From CAZWKX01 sp964614095 (GTDB lineage Bacteria; Actinomycetota; Acidimicrobiia; Spongiisociales; UBA11373), in the NCBI GenBank assembly GCA_964614095.1, contig CAZTJO010000038.1:1-17379 (forward strand): 17,379 bases of DNA. The letters run 5' to 3'. Shown here in pieces: positions 1 to 7,208 of the stretch. Every line of letters begins with the position of its first letter. The first letter of the stretch is position 1. The notes beneath the pieces were generated by a model. That model did no database searches. It worked only from the letters and a program-made list of their open reading frames with translations, and was not told where the DNA came from. The position numbers and the translations under genes were made by a program.

Positions 1-55
1 AACCACCCAGCAGTTCTGTTGTTCCTCAAAGCCAATGAGGTCACCCTCCCCTGAA

Positions 56-75
56 CCAGTGTCACCCAGTGTCAC
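56..75. repeat. 10-bp tandem direct repeat
   Basis: CCAGTGTCAC occurs twice in immediate succession, and a further C follows. It sits at the outer edge of the hairpin-rich leader. No function can be assigned. Confidence 0.7.
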
Positions 76-83
76 CACTCCCA

Positions 84-138
84 CTCTCCCCCCTCCAGGG
101 GGAGTCCCGAAGCCCGCAGGGCTGAGGGGAGGGGGGTG
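84..138 (-). repeat. REP-like palindromic block 1 (reads on the - strand)
   Basis: Read on the - strand, the block begins with CACCCCC (138 to 132). A short hairpin follows (AGCCC at 111-115 pairing with GGGCT at 119-123, loop GCA), then a strong G/C hairpin (CTCCCCC at 86-92 pairing with GGGGGAG at 98-104, 5-nt loop). Its order and spacing resemble the block at 160-214, but it is inverted. Assignment as a REP-type intergenic repeat is inferred from structure only. Confidence 0.5.
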
Positions 139-159
139 CTTGTCCCAGGCTGGGAAACG

Positions 160-220
160 CACCCCTTCCGTCACCGGCCTACGGAAGGTGCCTCCTTCCC
201 CTAGGGGGAAGGAGCGCTCC
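160..220 (+). repeat. REP-like palindromic block 2 (reads on the + strand)
   Basis: The block starts with CACCCC at 160-165. A perfect 8-bp inverted repeat follows (CCTTCCGT 164-171 with ACGGAAGG 181-188, 9-nt loop). Next is a perfect 10-bp stem (CTCCTTCCCC 192-201 with GGGGAAGGAG 205-214, 3-nt loop). The stem runs into a 10-bp palindrome, GGAGCGCTCC, at 211-220. With block 1 it forms an inverted pair around the TCCCAG-G-CTGGGA palindrome at 143-155. Such pairs resemble REPIN arrangements. No mobilising enzyme is in view. Confidence 0.5.
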
Positions 221-304
221 CAGGGAAGCCGCAATGTGGCTCTCCACTCCCCATGCCTGCCTGGCGCCATTACCCTGCCTGACTACGGCGACGAAAGAGG
301 ATCG

Positions 305-1735
305 GTGGCCGGAAACGCCGATGTCGGGCTCATCGGACTGGGGGTCATGGGGCAGAACCTCGCCCTCAATCTGAGCGACCACGGCTATTCCGTCGTCGTC
401 TACAACCGGACCGCGGCCAGGACCGAGGATTTCATCTCCGCAAAGGCCGGCGACGCCGACATCGTCGCCGCCTACAGCCTGGAGGAGCTGGTCGGGTGGA
501 TCACCCCGCCGCGTCGCATCATCGTGATGGTCAAGGCCGGCGCCCCAGTCAACGCCGTGGTCACCGAACTCATCACCCTGCTCGATCCGGGTGACGTCAT
601 CATCGACGGGGGCAACTCTCACTACCTCGACACCATCCGCCGCACCCACGCCGTCGAAGCCCACGATCTCCTCTACGTGGGCGCCGGCATCTCCGGCGGT
701 GAGGAAGGAGCCCGCCACGGCCCCTCGATTATGCCCGGGGGTTCGGCGCGCGCCTGGCCCCTAGTCAAGGACATGCTGCAGGCGGTGGCGGCCCGGGTTT
801 CCGACGGCACCCCGTGCTGCGATTGGGTGGGCGGCGACGGCGCCGGCCACTTCGTCAAGATGGTCCACAACGGCATCGAGTACGGCGACATGCAGCTCAT
901 CGCCGAGGCCTACCAGCTCATGCACGCCGGCCTGGGCATGAGCCACGACGAGATGGCATCTGTGTTCAACGCCTGGAACCAGGGCCGACTCAACTCCTAC
1001 CTGGTCGAGATCACCGCAGAGATTCTGGCTCGACGCGACCACGGCGAGCCGCTCCTCGACCAGATCCTCGACGCCGCCGGTCAAAAAGGCACCGGACGCT
1101 GGACCGTAGCCGCGGCGCTGGAACTGGGCACCCCGGCCACTCTCGTCGCCGAGGCCGTTTTCGCCAGGATTCTTTCGGCACTCAAGGAGGAGCGTACCGG
1201 CGCCTCGGCCGTGCTGGCCGGGCCGGAGCCATCAATCGTCGGTGACAGGGACGAGGTGGTCGATAATCTCGAACACGCTCTGTACGCATCCAAGATCGTC
1301 TCCTACGCCCAGGGTTTTGCTCTCCTGAGAGAAGCCGCCACCGCCCACGAATGGGATCTCGATTCCGGGTCCATCGCGCTGCTCTGGCGCGAAGGATGCA
1401 TCATCCGCGCCGTCTTCCTCGACGAGATCAGGAACGCCTTCCAGCGCGAGAAGGACCTGCCCAATCTGCTACTCGACCCGTTCTTCGCCGAGGCCCTCGG
1501 CGCGGCCCAGCCGGGATGGCGGAAAACGGTGGCTCGTGCCGCCGAAGCGGGCTTGCCCATCCCCGCCTACACCAGCGCCTTGGCCTTCTACGACGGGTAC
1601 CGCAGCGAACGGCTACCCGCCAACCTCATTCAGGCACAGCGCGACTACTTCGGGGCTCACACCTACGAGCGGGTCGACCGTCCCCGCGGCGAGTTCCATC
1701 ACACCGACTGGACCGGCAAGAACGGATCTGAATGA
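305..1735 (+). CDS. gnd: 6-phosphogluconate dehydrogenase, decarboxylating
   Basis: It oxidatively decarboxylates 6-phosphogluconate to ribulose 5-phosphate and CO2, making NADPH in the oxidative pentose phosphate pathway (cytosolic). The 476-aa length is normal for the family. Seen in order: the N-terminal Rossmann motif GLIGLGVMGQN, DGGNSHYLDT, the substrate motif GISGGEEGARHGPSIMPGG, and FVKMVHNGIEYGD carrying the expected catalytic Lys185 and Glu192. AGQKGTGRW, REGCIIRA and the C-terminal substrate-binding tail ending near RPRGEFHHTDW follow. The GTG at 305 was chosen because AAAGAGG lies 4 bases upstream (294-300) and the Rossmann fold starts at once; the longer frame from 35 crosses hairpin repeats. 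The stop overlaps the zwf start (ATGA, 1732-1735), implying translational coupling. Confidence 0.95.
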   Translation: MAGNADVGLIGLGVMGQNLALNLSDHGYSVVVYNRTAARTEDFISAKAGDADIVAAYSLEELVGWITPPRRIIVMVKAGAPVNAVVTELITLLDPGDVIIDGGNSHYLDTIRRTHAVEAHDLLYVGAGISGGEEGARHGPSIMPGGSARAWPLVKDMLQAVAARVSDGTPCCDWVGGDGAGHFVKMVHNGIEYGDMQLIAEAYQLMHAGLGMSHDEMASVFNAWNQGRLNSYLVEITAEILARRDHGEPLLDQILDAAGQKGTGRWTVAAALELGTPATLVAEAVFARILSALKEERTGASAVLAGPEPSIVGDRDEVVDNLEHALYASKIVSYAQGFALLREAATAHEWDLDSGSIALLWREGCIIRAVFLDEIRNAFQREKDLPNLLLDPFFAEALGAAQPGWRKTVARAAEAGLPIPAYTSALAFYDGYRSERLPANLIQAQRDYFGAHTYERVDRPRGEFHHTDWTGKNGSE

Positions 1736-3153
1736 AGACGTCGCCACTGCAGGAACACCTGTTTGTGGTCTTTGGGGCCACCGGAGACCTCACCTCGCGC
1801 AAACTGCTGCCGGCGCTGTATCACCTGGTGCACGAATCGAAGGCTGTGCTGCTCGGCGTCGGCTCCTCCGACCTGGACGAAAACAGCTTCCGCCTGTTTG
1901 CTCGTAAGGCCCTCGCCGCTGCCGGTTTTGGGAACGCCGACGCCTGGTGCGACGAGCGAGTCCACTTCCAGCGTCAGCCCCGCGATTCCGGCTACGAGGA
2001 TCTGGCCAAACATATCGCCGAGGTGGAACGGCGCCATGATCTGCCGGGGAATCGGGTCCTCTACCTGGCCCTTCCCCCTTCGACCTTCACTAGGGCCATA
2101 GAGAACCTGGGAGGGGCCGGGCTCCACCGCAGCACCGGCTGGAACCGTCTGGTGGTGGAAAAGCCGTTTGGGCACGATCTGACCAGTGCCTGCGAGCTGA
2201 ACGCCGCGGTGCATCGCCACTTCGATGAGTCCCAGGTGTACCGCATCGATCACTACCTGGGGAAGGAGACGGTGCAGAACCTGCTGGTGTTCCGCTTCGC
2301 CAACCCTCTTTTTGAGGCTTCCTGGAACCGCGACCGTATCGACCGGGTGGAGATCACCGTGGCCGAAGCCCTGGACGTGGGTCGCCGCGGCGGCTACTAC
2401 GACGGAGTCGGGGCGGTGCGAGACATGATTCAAAGCCACCTGGCCCAGGTGCTCACCCTGGTCGCCATGGAGCCGCCCATCTCGATGGAGGCCGCCGCCA
2501 TTCGCGACGAGAAGGTCAAGGTGCTGCGGTCGATTCGCCCCGTCCGCCCCGAGCAGGCCATGCTCGGCCAGTACACCGCCGGAGCCGGCATCCCCGGCTA
2601 TCGGTCTATTGACGGTGTCGCCACCGATTCGACAACCCCGACGTACGCCGCAGCGAAGCTCTTTGTGGATAACTGGCGCTGGCAGGGCGTGCCGTTCTAC
2701 CTGCGCACCGGCAAGGCAATGGCAGAACGCACCACTCAGATAGCCGTCACCTACCGGCCGCCACCGGTGTGCCTGTTCCACGGCGTCGCCGACGAGTGTC
2801 CCGAATACTCGGACGTCCTCTATCTGAACATCCAACCGAACGAGGGTTTCCGGCTCGAGATAGAGGTGAAGGAGCCCGGCGAGACACCGCGCCTGCGCAC
2901 CGTCCCGCTGCGGTTCGACTACGCCGAGGCGTTTGGCGAAGTGCCCGAGGCTTATGAGGCCCTTTTGCGCGACGTCATCGAAGGCGATCAGACCCATTTT
3001 GTCCGCAGCGACTGGGTTGAGGACTCGTGGCGCATCTTCGAGCCGCTCCTGCGGGCAGATCTGCCCGTGAGCGAGTATCCGGCCGGCTCCTGGGGCCCGA
3101 CCACGGCACGGGATCTGCTCGGCGACGCTCCCAACTGGGCCACCGGCTCCTAG
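1732..3153 (+). CDS. zwf: Glucose-6-phosphate 1-dehydrogenase
   Basis: It oxidises glucose 6-phosphate to 6-phosphogluconolactone with NADP+ (or NAD+) and is the entry step of the oxidative pentose phosphate pathway. The 473-aa protein starts with the nucleotide-binding motif VVFGATGDLTSRKLLP. The family signature RIDHYLGKE is present with His174, and the probable general-base His236 lies in MIQSHLAQVLTLVAMEPP. VPFYLRTGK and LNIQPNEG follow in the C-terminal domain. It is slightly shorter than the usual 490-510 aa but no block is missing. It overlaps gnd by 4 bp, so the two oxidative-branch dehydrogenases are probably made from one transcript. No lactonase (pgl) or opcA gene lies in the window. 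All nine of its Phe TTT codons precede a G. Confidence 0.95.
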   Translation: MKTSPLQEHLFVVFGATGDLTSRKLLPALYHLVHESKAVLLGVGSSDLDENSFRLFARKALAAAGFGNADAWCDERVHFQRQPRDSGYEDLAKHIAEVERRHDLPGNRVLYLALPPSTFTRAIENLGGAGLHRSTGWNRLVVEKPFGHDLTSACELNAAVHRHFDESQVYRIDHYLGKETVQNLLVFRFANPLFEASWNRDRIDRVEITVAEALDVGRRGGYYDGVGAVRDMIQSHLAQVLTLVAMEPPISMEAAAIRDEKVKVLRSIRPVRPEQAMLGQYTAGAGIPGYRSIDGVATDSTTPTYAAAKLFVDNWRWQGVPFYLRTGKAMAERTTQIAVTYRPPPVCLFHGVADECPEYSDVLYLNIQPNEGFRLEIEVKEPGETPRLRTVPLRFDYAEAFGEVPEAYEALLRDVIEGDQTHFVRSDWVEDSWRIFEPLLRADLPVSEYPAGSWGPTTARDLLGDAPNWATGS

Positions 3154-3180
3154 AGCCGCACCGGCAGGGACCCGGACCCT

Positions 3181-3194
3181 TTGGCCGCGGCCAA
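3181..3194. promoter_or_regulatory. 14-bp perfect palindrome upstream of pntAA
   Basis: TTGGCCGCGGCCAA is a perfect inverted repeat in the 81-bp gap between zwf and pntAA. It lies just upstream of where the -35 region would be if TAGATT at 3219-3224 is the -10 box of pntAA. This suggests an operator for a dimeric regulator, but GC-rich palindromes also arise by chance. No T-run follows, so it does not look like an intrinsic terminator. Confidence 0.35.
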
Positions 3195-3218
3195 GACACC
3201 TACCGCCGTCGTCCGCAG

Positions 3219-3224
3219 TAGATT
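3219..3224 (+). promoter_or_regulatory. Candidate -10 box for pntAA
   Basis: TAGATT fits the actinobacterial TANNNT -10 pattern and ends 10 bases before the ATG at 3235, predicting an almost leaderless transcript. No convincing -35 is seen at 16-18 bp, and no Shine-Dalgarno precedes pntAA, which agrees with a leaderless or very short leader. Confidence 0.35.
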
Positions 3225-3234
3225 GCCCCTGAAC

Positions 3235-4353
3235 ATGCTCATCAGGGTCCATCGCGAATCGCGCCCCGGCGAGCAGCGTGTTGCTCTTGTGCCCCGCAGC
3301 ATTTCCTCGCTCGTCGACGACGGCCACAGGGTCCTCGTGCCGCCCGGCGCCGGGTCCGGCGCCGGCTACCCCGACGAGGCCTATGCCGAGGCCGGTGCCG
3401 AGCTCACCGAAAGTCGACCCGCCGAGACCGATCTCGTGGCCGCGGTCGGACCCGTCACTCTGGACAACATCTCCCCCGCCGCTGCCGTAGTCGCCTTCCT
3501 GGATCCCCTGGGCAGCCCCGCCGAGATGCGGCGTTTTGCCGAATCCGGCGTCACCGCACTGGCCATGGAGCTGGTGCCCCGAAGCACCCAGGCCCAGTCC
3601 ATGGACGCGCTGAGCAGCCAGGCCACCGCAGCCGGGTATGAGGCGGTGCTACTTGCCGCCCGCCGCCTTCCCCGTTTCCTGCCCATGTTGATGACCGCGG
3701 CCGGGACCATCCCCCCGGCACGGGTGCTCGTCATCGGCGCCGGCGTGGCCGGCCTCCAGGCCATCGCCACCGCCCGCCGCTTGGGGGCGGTGGTGGCCGG
3801 CTACGACATCCGGCCGGCGGCGGCAGAACAGATCCGAAGCCTCGGCGCCACCTTTGTCGGCGGCCCATTGTCCGATGAGGCCGAGACCGCCGGCGGCTAC
3901 GCCGAAGAAGTCACCGAGCAGGCTCGGGAAAGCCAGCTGGCCGCACTGGCCACCCACGTGGCCAACGCCGACATCGTCATCACCTCCGCCCAGGTCCCCG
4001 GCCGCGCCGCGCCCAGACTCATCACCACCCAGATGGTGGAGGCGATGCGGCCGGGCAGCGTTGTCGTCGATCTGGCTGCATCCAGCGGGGGCAACTGCGA
4101 GGCCACCATCGCCGGAGAAGAGGTCGCAGTCGGCGGCGTCACCGTGCTGGGCCCCACCGACCTGGCCGGTCGCACCGCCGGGGACGCCAGCGACATGTAC
4201 TCCCGCAACATCACCGAATTGATCCGGCACCTCAGCACCGAGGGTCACCTGGTAATCGATCCCGACGACGAGATCGGCGCCGCCGTGTGTGTCACCACTG
4301 CCGGCGAGATCCGCCTCGACGAGGTGCGCCGAGCCCTCGAGGAAGCCTCCTGA
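3235..4353 (+). CDS. pntAA: NAD(P) transhydrogenase subunit alpha part 1 (NAD-binding domain I)
   Basis: This is the soluble NAD(H)-binding domain of the proton-translocating transhydrogenase, which passes hydride between NADH and NADP+ at the expense of the proton gradient. The 372-aa protein has the alanine dehydrogenase/PntA N-terminal signature (VHRESRPGEQRVALVP, GAGSGAGYPDEAY). A Rossmann fold follows with RVLVIGAGVAGLQAIATARR, glycines at 168, 170 and 173, and then YDIRP. The ATG at 3235 begins exactly at the conserved N-terminus. In-frame TTG codons at 3181 and 3223 would add non-conserved residues, and the first lies in a palindrome. The membrane helices that E. coli carries in the same chain are here in the next gene, the split three-subunit arrangement. 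It overlaps pntAB by one base (TGATG). Confidence 0.92.
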   Translation: MLIRVHRESRPGEQRVALVPRSISSLVDDGHRVLVPPGAGSGAGYPDEAYAEAGAELTESRPAETDLVAAVGPVTLDNISPAAAVVAFLDPLGSPAEMRRFAESGVTALAMELVPRSTQAQSMDALSSQATAAGYEAVLLAARRLPRFLPMLMTAAGTIPPARVLVIGAGVAGLQAIATARRLGAVVAGYDIRPAAAEQIRSLGATFVGGPLSDEAETAGGYAEEVTEQARESQLAALATHVANADIVITSAQVPGRAAPRLITTQMVEAMRPGSVVVDLAASSGGNCEATIAGEEVAVGGVTVLGPTDLAGRTAGDASDMYSRNITELIRHLSTEGHLVIDPDDEIGAAVCVTTAGEIRLDEVRRALEEAS

Positions 4354-4661
4354 TGCTCGATCCGGTCGTGATCGGGATCATCACCTTTGTGCTCGCCGCC
4401 TTTGTCGGCTTTGAGGTGATCAGCAAGGTTCCGCCCACCCTGCACACGCCGCTCATGTCGGGCTCCAACGCCATCTCGGGCATCACCATCGTCGGGGCGC
4501 TCATCGCCACCGGCAGCGGCTCCGACACCCTGGCCACGGTGCTCGCCTTCGCCGCCGTGGCCACCGCCACCATCAACGTGGTGGGTGGCTTTCTGGTGAC
4601 CGACCGCATGCTGGGCATGTTCCGCCGGCCCCGGCGCACCGAAGAGAAGCCAGGGCCATGA
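4353..4661 (+). CDS. pntAB: NAD(P) transhydrogenase subunit alpha part 2 (membrane)
   Basis: This small membrane subunit (102 aa) supplies the alpha-side helices of transhydrogenase domain II, part of the proton path. About three hydrophobic helices are visible: VVIGIITFVLAAFVGFEVI, then AISGITIVGALIATG, then LATVLAFAAVATATINVVGG. Between them lies the family motif KVPPTLHTPLMSGSNAISG, and the chain ends in a basic tail (RRPRRTEEKPGP). The ATG at 4353 shares its A with the pntAA stop, and GAGGAAG at 4339-4345 lies 7 bases upstream. A longer open frame from 4287 only overlaps pntAA and adds non-family sequence. Its end overlaps pntB (ATGA, 4658-4661). Confidence 0.93.
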   Translation: MLDPVVIGIITFVLAAFVGFEVISKVPPTLHTPLMSGSNAISGITIVGALIATGSGSDTLATVLAFAAVATATINVVGGFLVTDRMLGMFRRPRRTEEKPGP

Positions 4662-6025
4662 GCCCCAATACCCGCGCCCTTCTCTACCTGGTTGCCGCAA
4701 TCTCCTTCATCGTCGGCCTGAAGCGGCTCTCGTCGCCGCGCACCGCCCGCTCCGGCAACACCATCGCCGCCGTCGGCATGTTGCTCGCCGTTGTGGTCAC
4801 CCTGGTCAATGCCGACGTCTCCTGGGGCATCATCGCCGCCGGCATCGCCACCGGCACCGTCATCGGAGCCGTGGCCGCCATCCGGGTGAAGATGACCGCG
4901 ATGCCGCAGATGGTGGCGATCTTCAACGGCTTTGGGGGCATCGCCTCGGCACTTGTTGCCGGCGCCGAGTTCATCCGAGCGGGCGGCCAGATCCCCAAGG
5001 CCGAGACCATGCTCACCATCATCCTCTCGGTTGTCATCGGCGCCGTCACCTTCACCGGGAGCCTCATTGCCTACGCCAAACTTCAGGGCATCTTGCGCGG
5101 CGCTCCGATCACCTTCCCGGGGCAGCGCCTGGCCAACCTCGTTCTCGCCTTCGGACTCATAGGCATCGGTATCTGGGCCCAGGCCACCCAAGACGCCCTC
5201 CCCTTCTGGACCGGCGCCGCTCTTGCCCTCTTGCTCGGCCTTTCGCTTGTGATCCCCATCGGCGGCGCCGACATGCCAGTGGTCATCGCCCTGCTCAACT
5301 CGTTTTCCGGCCTGGCCGCCGCCTCGACCGGGTTTGTGATCAACAACTCCGCCCTCATCATCGGGGGCGCCCTGGTGGGAGCTTCGGGCATCTTCCTCAC
5401 CAAGTTGATGTGTGATGCGATGAACCGGCCCGTCTCCAATGTGCTCTTCGGCGCCTTCGGCACCGAGGGCGCCTCCGCCCCGGTCACCACCGGCGAGGTG
5501 CGCCGCACCACCGCCGACGACGTCGCCATCGCCCTCGCCTATGCCTCGCAGGTGGTTGTTGTTCCCGGCTACGGCCTCGCCGTGGCCCAGGCTCAACACG
5601 CCCTCCGCGAGTTGGCGTCCGGCCTGGAGCGGCGGGGAGTGAACGTGGCCTACGGCATCCATCCGGTAGCGGGGCGTATGCCCGGGCACATGAATGTTCT
5701 CCTCGCCGAAGCCGATGTCCCCTACGAACAGCTTCTAGACCTCGATGCCACCAACTCGCTGCTTCGCCGCACCGACGTTGTGCTGGTCGTCGGTGCCAAC
5801 GATGTGGTCAACCCGTCGGCTCGCGATGATCCGGGCAGCCCCATCTACGGCATGCCCATCGCCGAAGTCGATCGCGCCACCACCGTCGTTGTGATCAAGC
5901 GCAGCCTCTCCCCCGGATTCGCCGGCATCGACAATCCGCTGTTCTACCAAGACCGCACCCTGATGCTTTTCGCCGATGCGAAGAAGGCGCTGACGGAACT
6001 GGACGGCGCCCTCGCCTCCGTCTAG
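4658..6025 (+). CDS. pntB: NAD(P) transhydrogenase subunit beta
   Basis: The beta subunit carries the remaining membrane helices of domain II and the NADP(H)-binding domain III. The 455-aa protein shows eight or nine hydrophobic helices in its first 270 residues, including MVAIFNGFGGIASALVAG and MPVVIALLNSFSGLAAASTG, the latter preceded by GGAD, followed by KLMCDAMNRP. The C-terminal domain holds the classical NADP-binding motifs GYGLAVAQAQHALREL, YGIHPVAGRMPGHMNVLLAE, VVGANDVVNPSA and KRSLSPGFAGIDNPLF. Length and motifs are complete. It ends the redox cluster, and the 112-bp gap after it contains no clear intrinsic terminator. Confidence 0.95.
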   Translation: MSPNTRALLYLVAAISFIVGLKRLSSPRTARSGNTIAAVGMLLAVVVTLVNADVSWGIIAAGIATGTVIGAVAAIRVKMTAMPQMVAIFNGFGGIASALVAGAEFIRAGGQIPKAETMLTIILSVVIGAVTFTGSLIAYAKLQGILRGAPITFPGQRLANLVLAFGLIGIGIWAQATQDALPFWTGAALALLLGLSLVIPIGGADMPVVIALLNSFSGLAAASTGFVINNSALIIGGALVGASGIFLTKLMCDAMNRPVSNVLFGAFGTEGASAPVTTGEVRRTTADDVAIALAYASQVVVVPGYGLAVAQAQHALRELASGLERRGVNVAYGIHPVAGRMPGHMNVLLAEADVPYEQLLDLDATNSLLRRTDVVLVVGANDVVNPSARDDPGSPIYGMPIAEVDRATTVVVIKRSLSPGFAGIDNPLFYQDRTLMLFADAKKALTELDGALASV

Positions 6026-6137
6026 AACGACGGAAGACCGCCGGAGCGAAGACCAGCCACCCGGCCACGGGAGCCGGTGACGATCGTCGCCGCCGGATCG
6101 GCCGCGTAGCATCCACGCAGAGGCGACCATCGGTCAC
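6026..6137. promoter_or_regulatory. pntB-NMO intergenic region with possible -10 and small palindrome
   Basis: The gap contains a bulged hairpin (CACCCGGC near 6058 pairing with GCCGGTG near 6073), a perfect 10-bp palindrome GACGATCGTC at 6079-6088, and TAGCAT at 6107-6112, which fits a TANNNT -10 box. AGAGG at 6119-6123 is a weak ribosome site 14 bases before the next ATG. No good -35 is spaced correctly. A new promoter here is plausible but not proven. Confidence 0.35.
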
Positions 6138-7133
6138 ATGTTCACCACCCGTATCACCGAACTCTTCGGCATCGAGCACCCCATCGTCCAGGGCGGCATG
6201 CAATGGGTGGCCACCGCCGAGCTGACCGCGGCCGTGGCCAATGCCGGAGCCCTCGGCTTTTTGGCCGCGCTATCGCACGACACCCCCGAAGACCTGCGCG
6301 GCGAGATCCGGAGATGCCGGCAACTCACCGACCGGCCCTTCGGGGTCAACGTCACACTCCTGCCGACGCTTCGTGAGCCCGACTACCCGGGCTATCTGGC
6401 CGTCTGCACCGAGGAGGGCATTCCCGTTGTCGAGACGGCGGGGCAAAACCCGGAACCACTGCTGCCCCCATTGCAGGAGGCCGGTGTCAAAGTGATACAC
6501 AAGTGCACCTCGGTGCGCCACGCTCTCAAGGCGGAGGGCCTCGGCTGTGATGTGGTCAGCATCGACGGCTTCGAGTGTGCCGGGCATCCCGGCGAGGACG
6601 ACATCACCTCCCTGATACTGGTGCCGCGGGTCGCCGACGCCGTCGACATACCCGTGCTCGCCTCCGGCGGTTTTGGGGACGGCAGGGGCCTGGGGGCCGC
6701 CCTCGCCCTGGGCGCCGACGGCATCAACATGGGTACCCGTTTTGTGGCCACCAGGGAAGCACCGGTACATGACAACGTGAAGCAGGCCCTGGTGGACGCC
6801 AGCGAACTCGACACCCGGCTGGTGCTTCGTTCTCTGCGCAACACGCTTCGTGTGCTCAACAATGCCACCGCCGCCAAGGTGTCCGACATGGAAGCCGGGG
6901 GCGCCTCCATCGCCGAACTCGCCCCTCTTGTTTCCGGCGCCGGTTCCAAGGAGCACGGTCTGGAAGGCGGCGACGTGCACGCCGGGCTTTTTGCCGCAGG
7001 ACAGGTGACCGGCCTCATCCACGACATCCCCAGCGTGGCCGAGGTGATCCAGCGAATCGTCACCGAAGCCGCAGCCATCGCCGGCGGCCGGCTGCCCGGG
7101 CTCCTCTCCCGCAATCCGCACATCGATGTGTGA
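6138..7133 (+). CDS. Nitronate monooxygenase / 2-nitropropane dioxygenase family flavoprotein
   Basis: This 331-aa TIM-barrel FMN enzyme belongs to COG2070. Family members oxidise alkyl nitronates or the toxin propionate-3-nitronate, while the related FabK reduces enoyl-ACP, so the substrate here is open. Seen: the N-terminal PIVQGGMQWV, GFLAAL, FGVNVTLLP, and the motif DGFECAGHPGEDD, whose His150 aligns with the catalytic His of nitronate monooxygenases. ASGGFGDGRGLGAALALGA then GINMGTRF form the FMN phosphate-binding end of the barrel. The ATG at 6138 is immediately followed by the conserved N-terminus. The ribosome site is weak. There is no fatty-acid gene nearby to favour FabK. The 75-bp gap to metK contains a short inverted repeat (CCGGC 7134-7138 with GCCGG 7143-7147). 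Confidence 0.85.
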   Translation: MFTTRITELFGIEHPIVQGGMQWVATAELTAAVANAGALGFLAALSHDTPEDLRGEIRRCRQLTDRPFGVNVTLLPTLREPDYPGYLAVCTEEGIPVVETAGQNPEPLLPPLQEAGVKVIHKCTSVRHALKAEGLGCDVVSIDGFECAGHPGEDDITSLILVPRVADAVDIPVLASGGFGDGRGLGAALALGADGINMGTRFVATREAPVHDNVKQALVDASELDTRLVLRSLRNTLRVLNNATAAKVSDMEAGGASIAELAPLVSGAGSKEHGLEGGDVHAGLFAAGQVTGLIHDIPSVAEVIQRIVTEAAAIAGGRLPGLLSRNPHIDV

Positions 7134-7173
7134 CCGGCGGTAGCCGGAACGGCAGAATCCCCCGTGCCACGGC

Positions 7174-7200
7174 TATGCTCGCCTGCCGAACAGAAGGAGG
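7174..7200 (+). promoter_or_regulatory. metK -10 box and Shine-Dalgarno
   Basis: TATGCT at 7174-7179 is a good TANNNT -10 box. GAAGGAGG at 7193-7200 is a strong ribosome-binding site 8 bases before GTG 7209. This decides the metK start in favour of the GTG rather than the in-frame ATG at 7164. No recognisable -35 lies 16-18 bp upstream, and the leader is too short for a SAM riboswitch. Confidence 0.55.
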
Positions 7201-7208
7201 CCGAGCTG

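Larger units (their letters stand above)
1..304. other. Non-coding, hairpin-rich leader upstream of gnd
   Basis: No convincing gene is seen here. The frame of gnd stays open upstream to an ATG at 35, but that stretch runs through perfect inverted repeats and translates into low-complexity Pro/Gly/Ser/Arg sequence, so it is not treated as coding. Positions 1-54 in frame 1 encode 17 codons ending in TGA, which could be the tail of an upstream gene but is too short to judge. The stretch holds a 10-bp tandem repeat (56-75), two REP-like blocks in opposite orientation (84-138 and 160-220) and a small palindrome between them (143-155). A TACCCT at 271-276 could be the gnd -10 box, but no good -35 accompanies it. 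Confidence 0.7.

Noticed and set aside
1..54. C-terminal end of an upstream gene (17 codons then TGA)
   Set aside because: Too short and with weaker third-position GC than the real genes; it cannot be distinguished from chance.
35..304. 90-residue N-terminal extension of Gnd
   Set aside because: It crosses perfect inverted repeats and is Pro/Ser/Arg-rich; GTG 305 has a ribosome site and begins at the conserved Rossmann fold.
1699..3327. 542-codon open frame on the - strand opposite zwf
   Set aside because: It mirrors zwf codon structure in GC-rich DNA, has no recognisable motif, and zwf is certain.
4292..5689. 465-codon - strand frame rich in Gly, Asp and His opposite pntAB/pntB
   Set aside because: The composition is that of a shadow of Ala/Ile/Gly membrane codons; the sense strand encodes complete transhydrogenase subunits.
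7134..7208. SAM riboswitch upstream of metK
   Set aside because: The gap is only 75 bp and contains a -10 box and a ribosome site; no SAM riboswitch-like architecture is visible.
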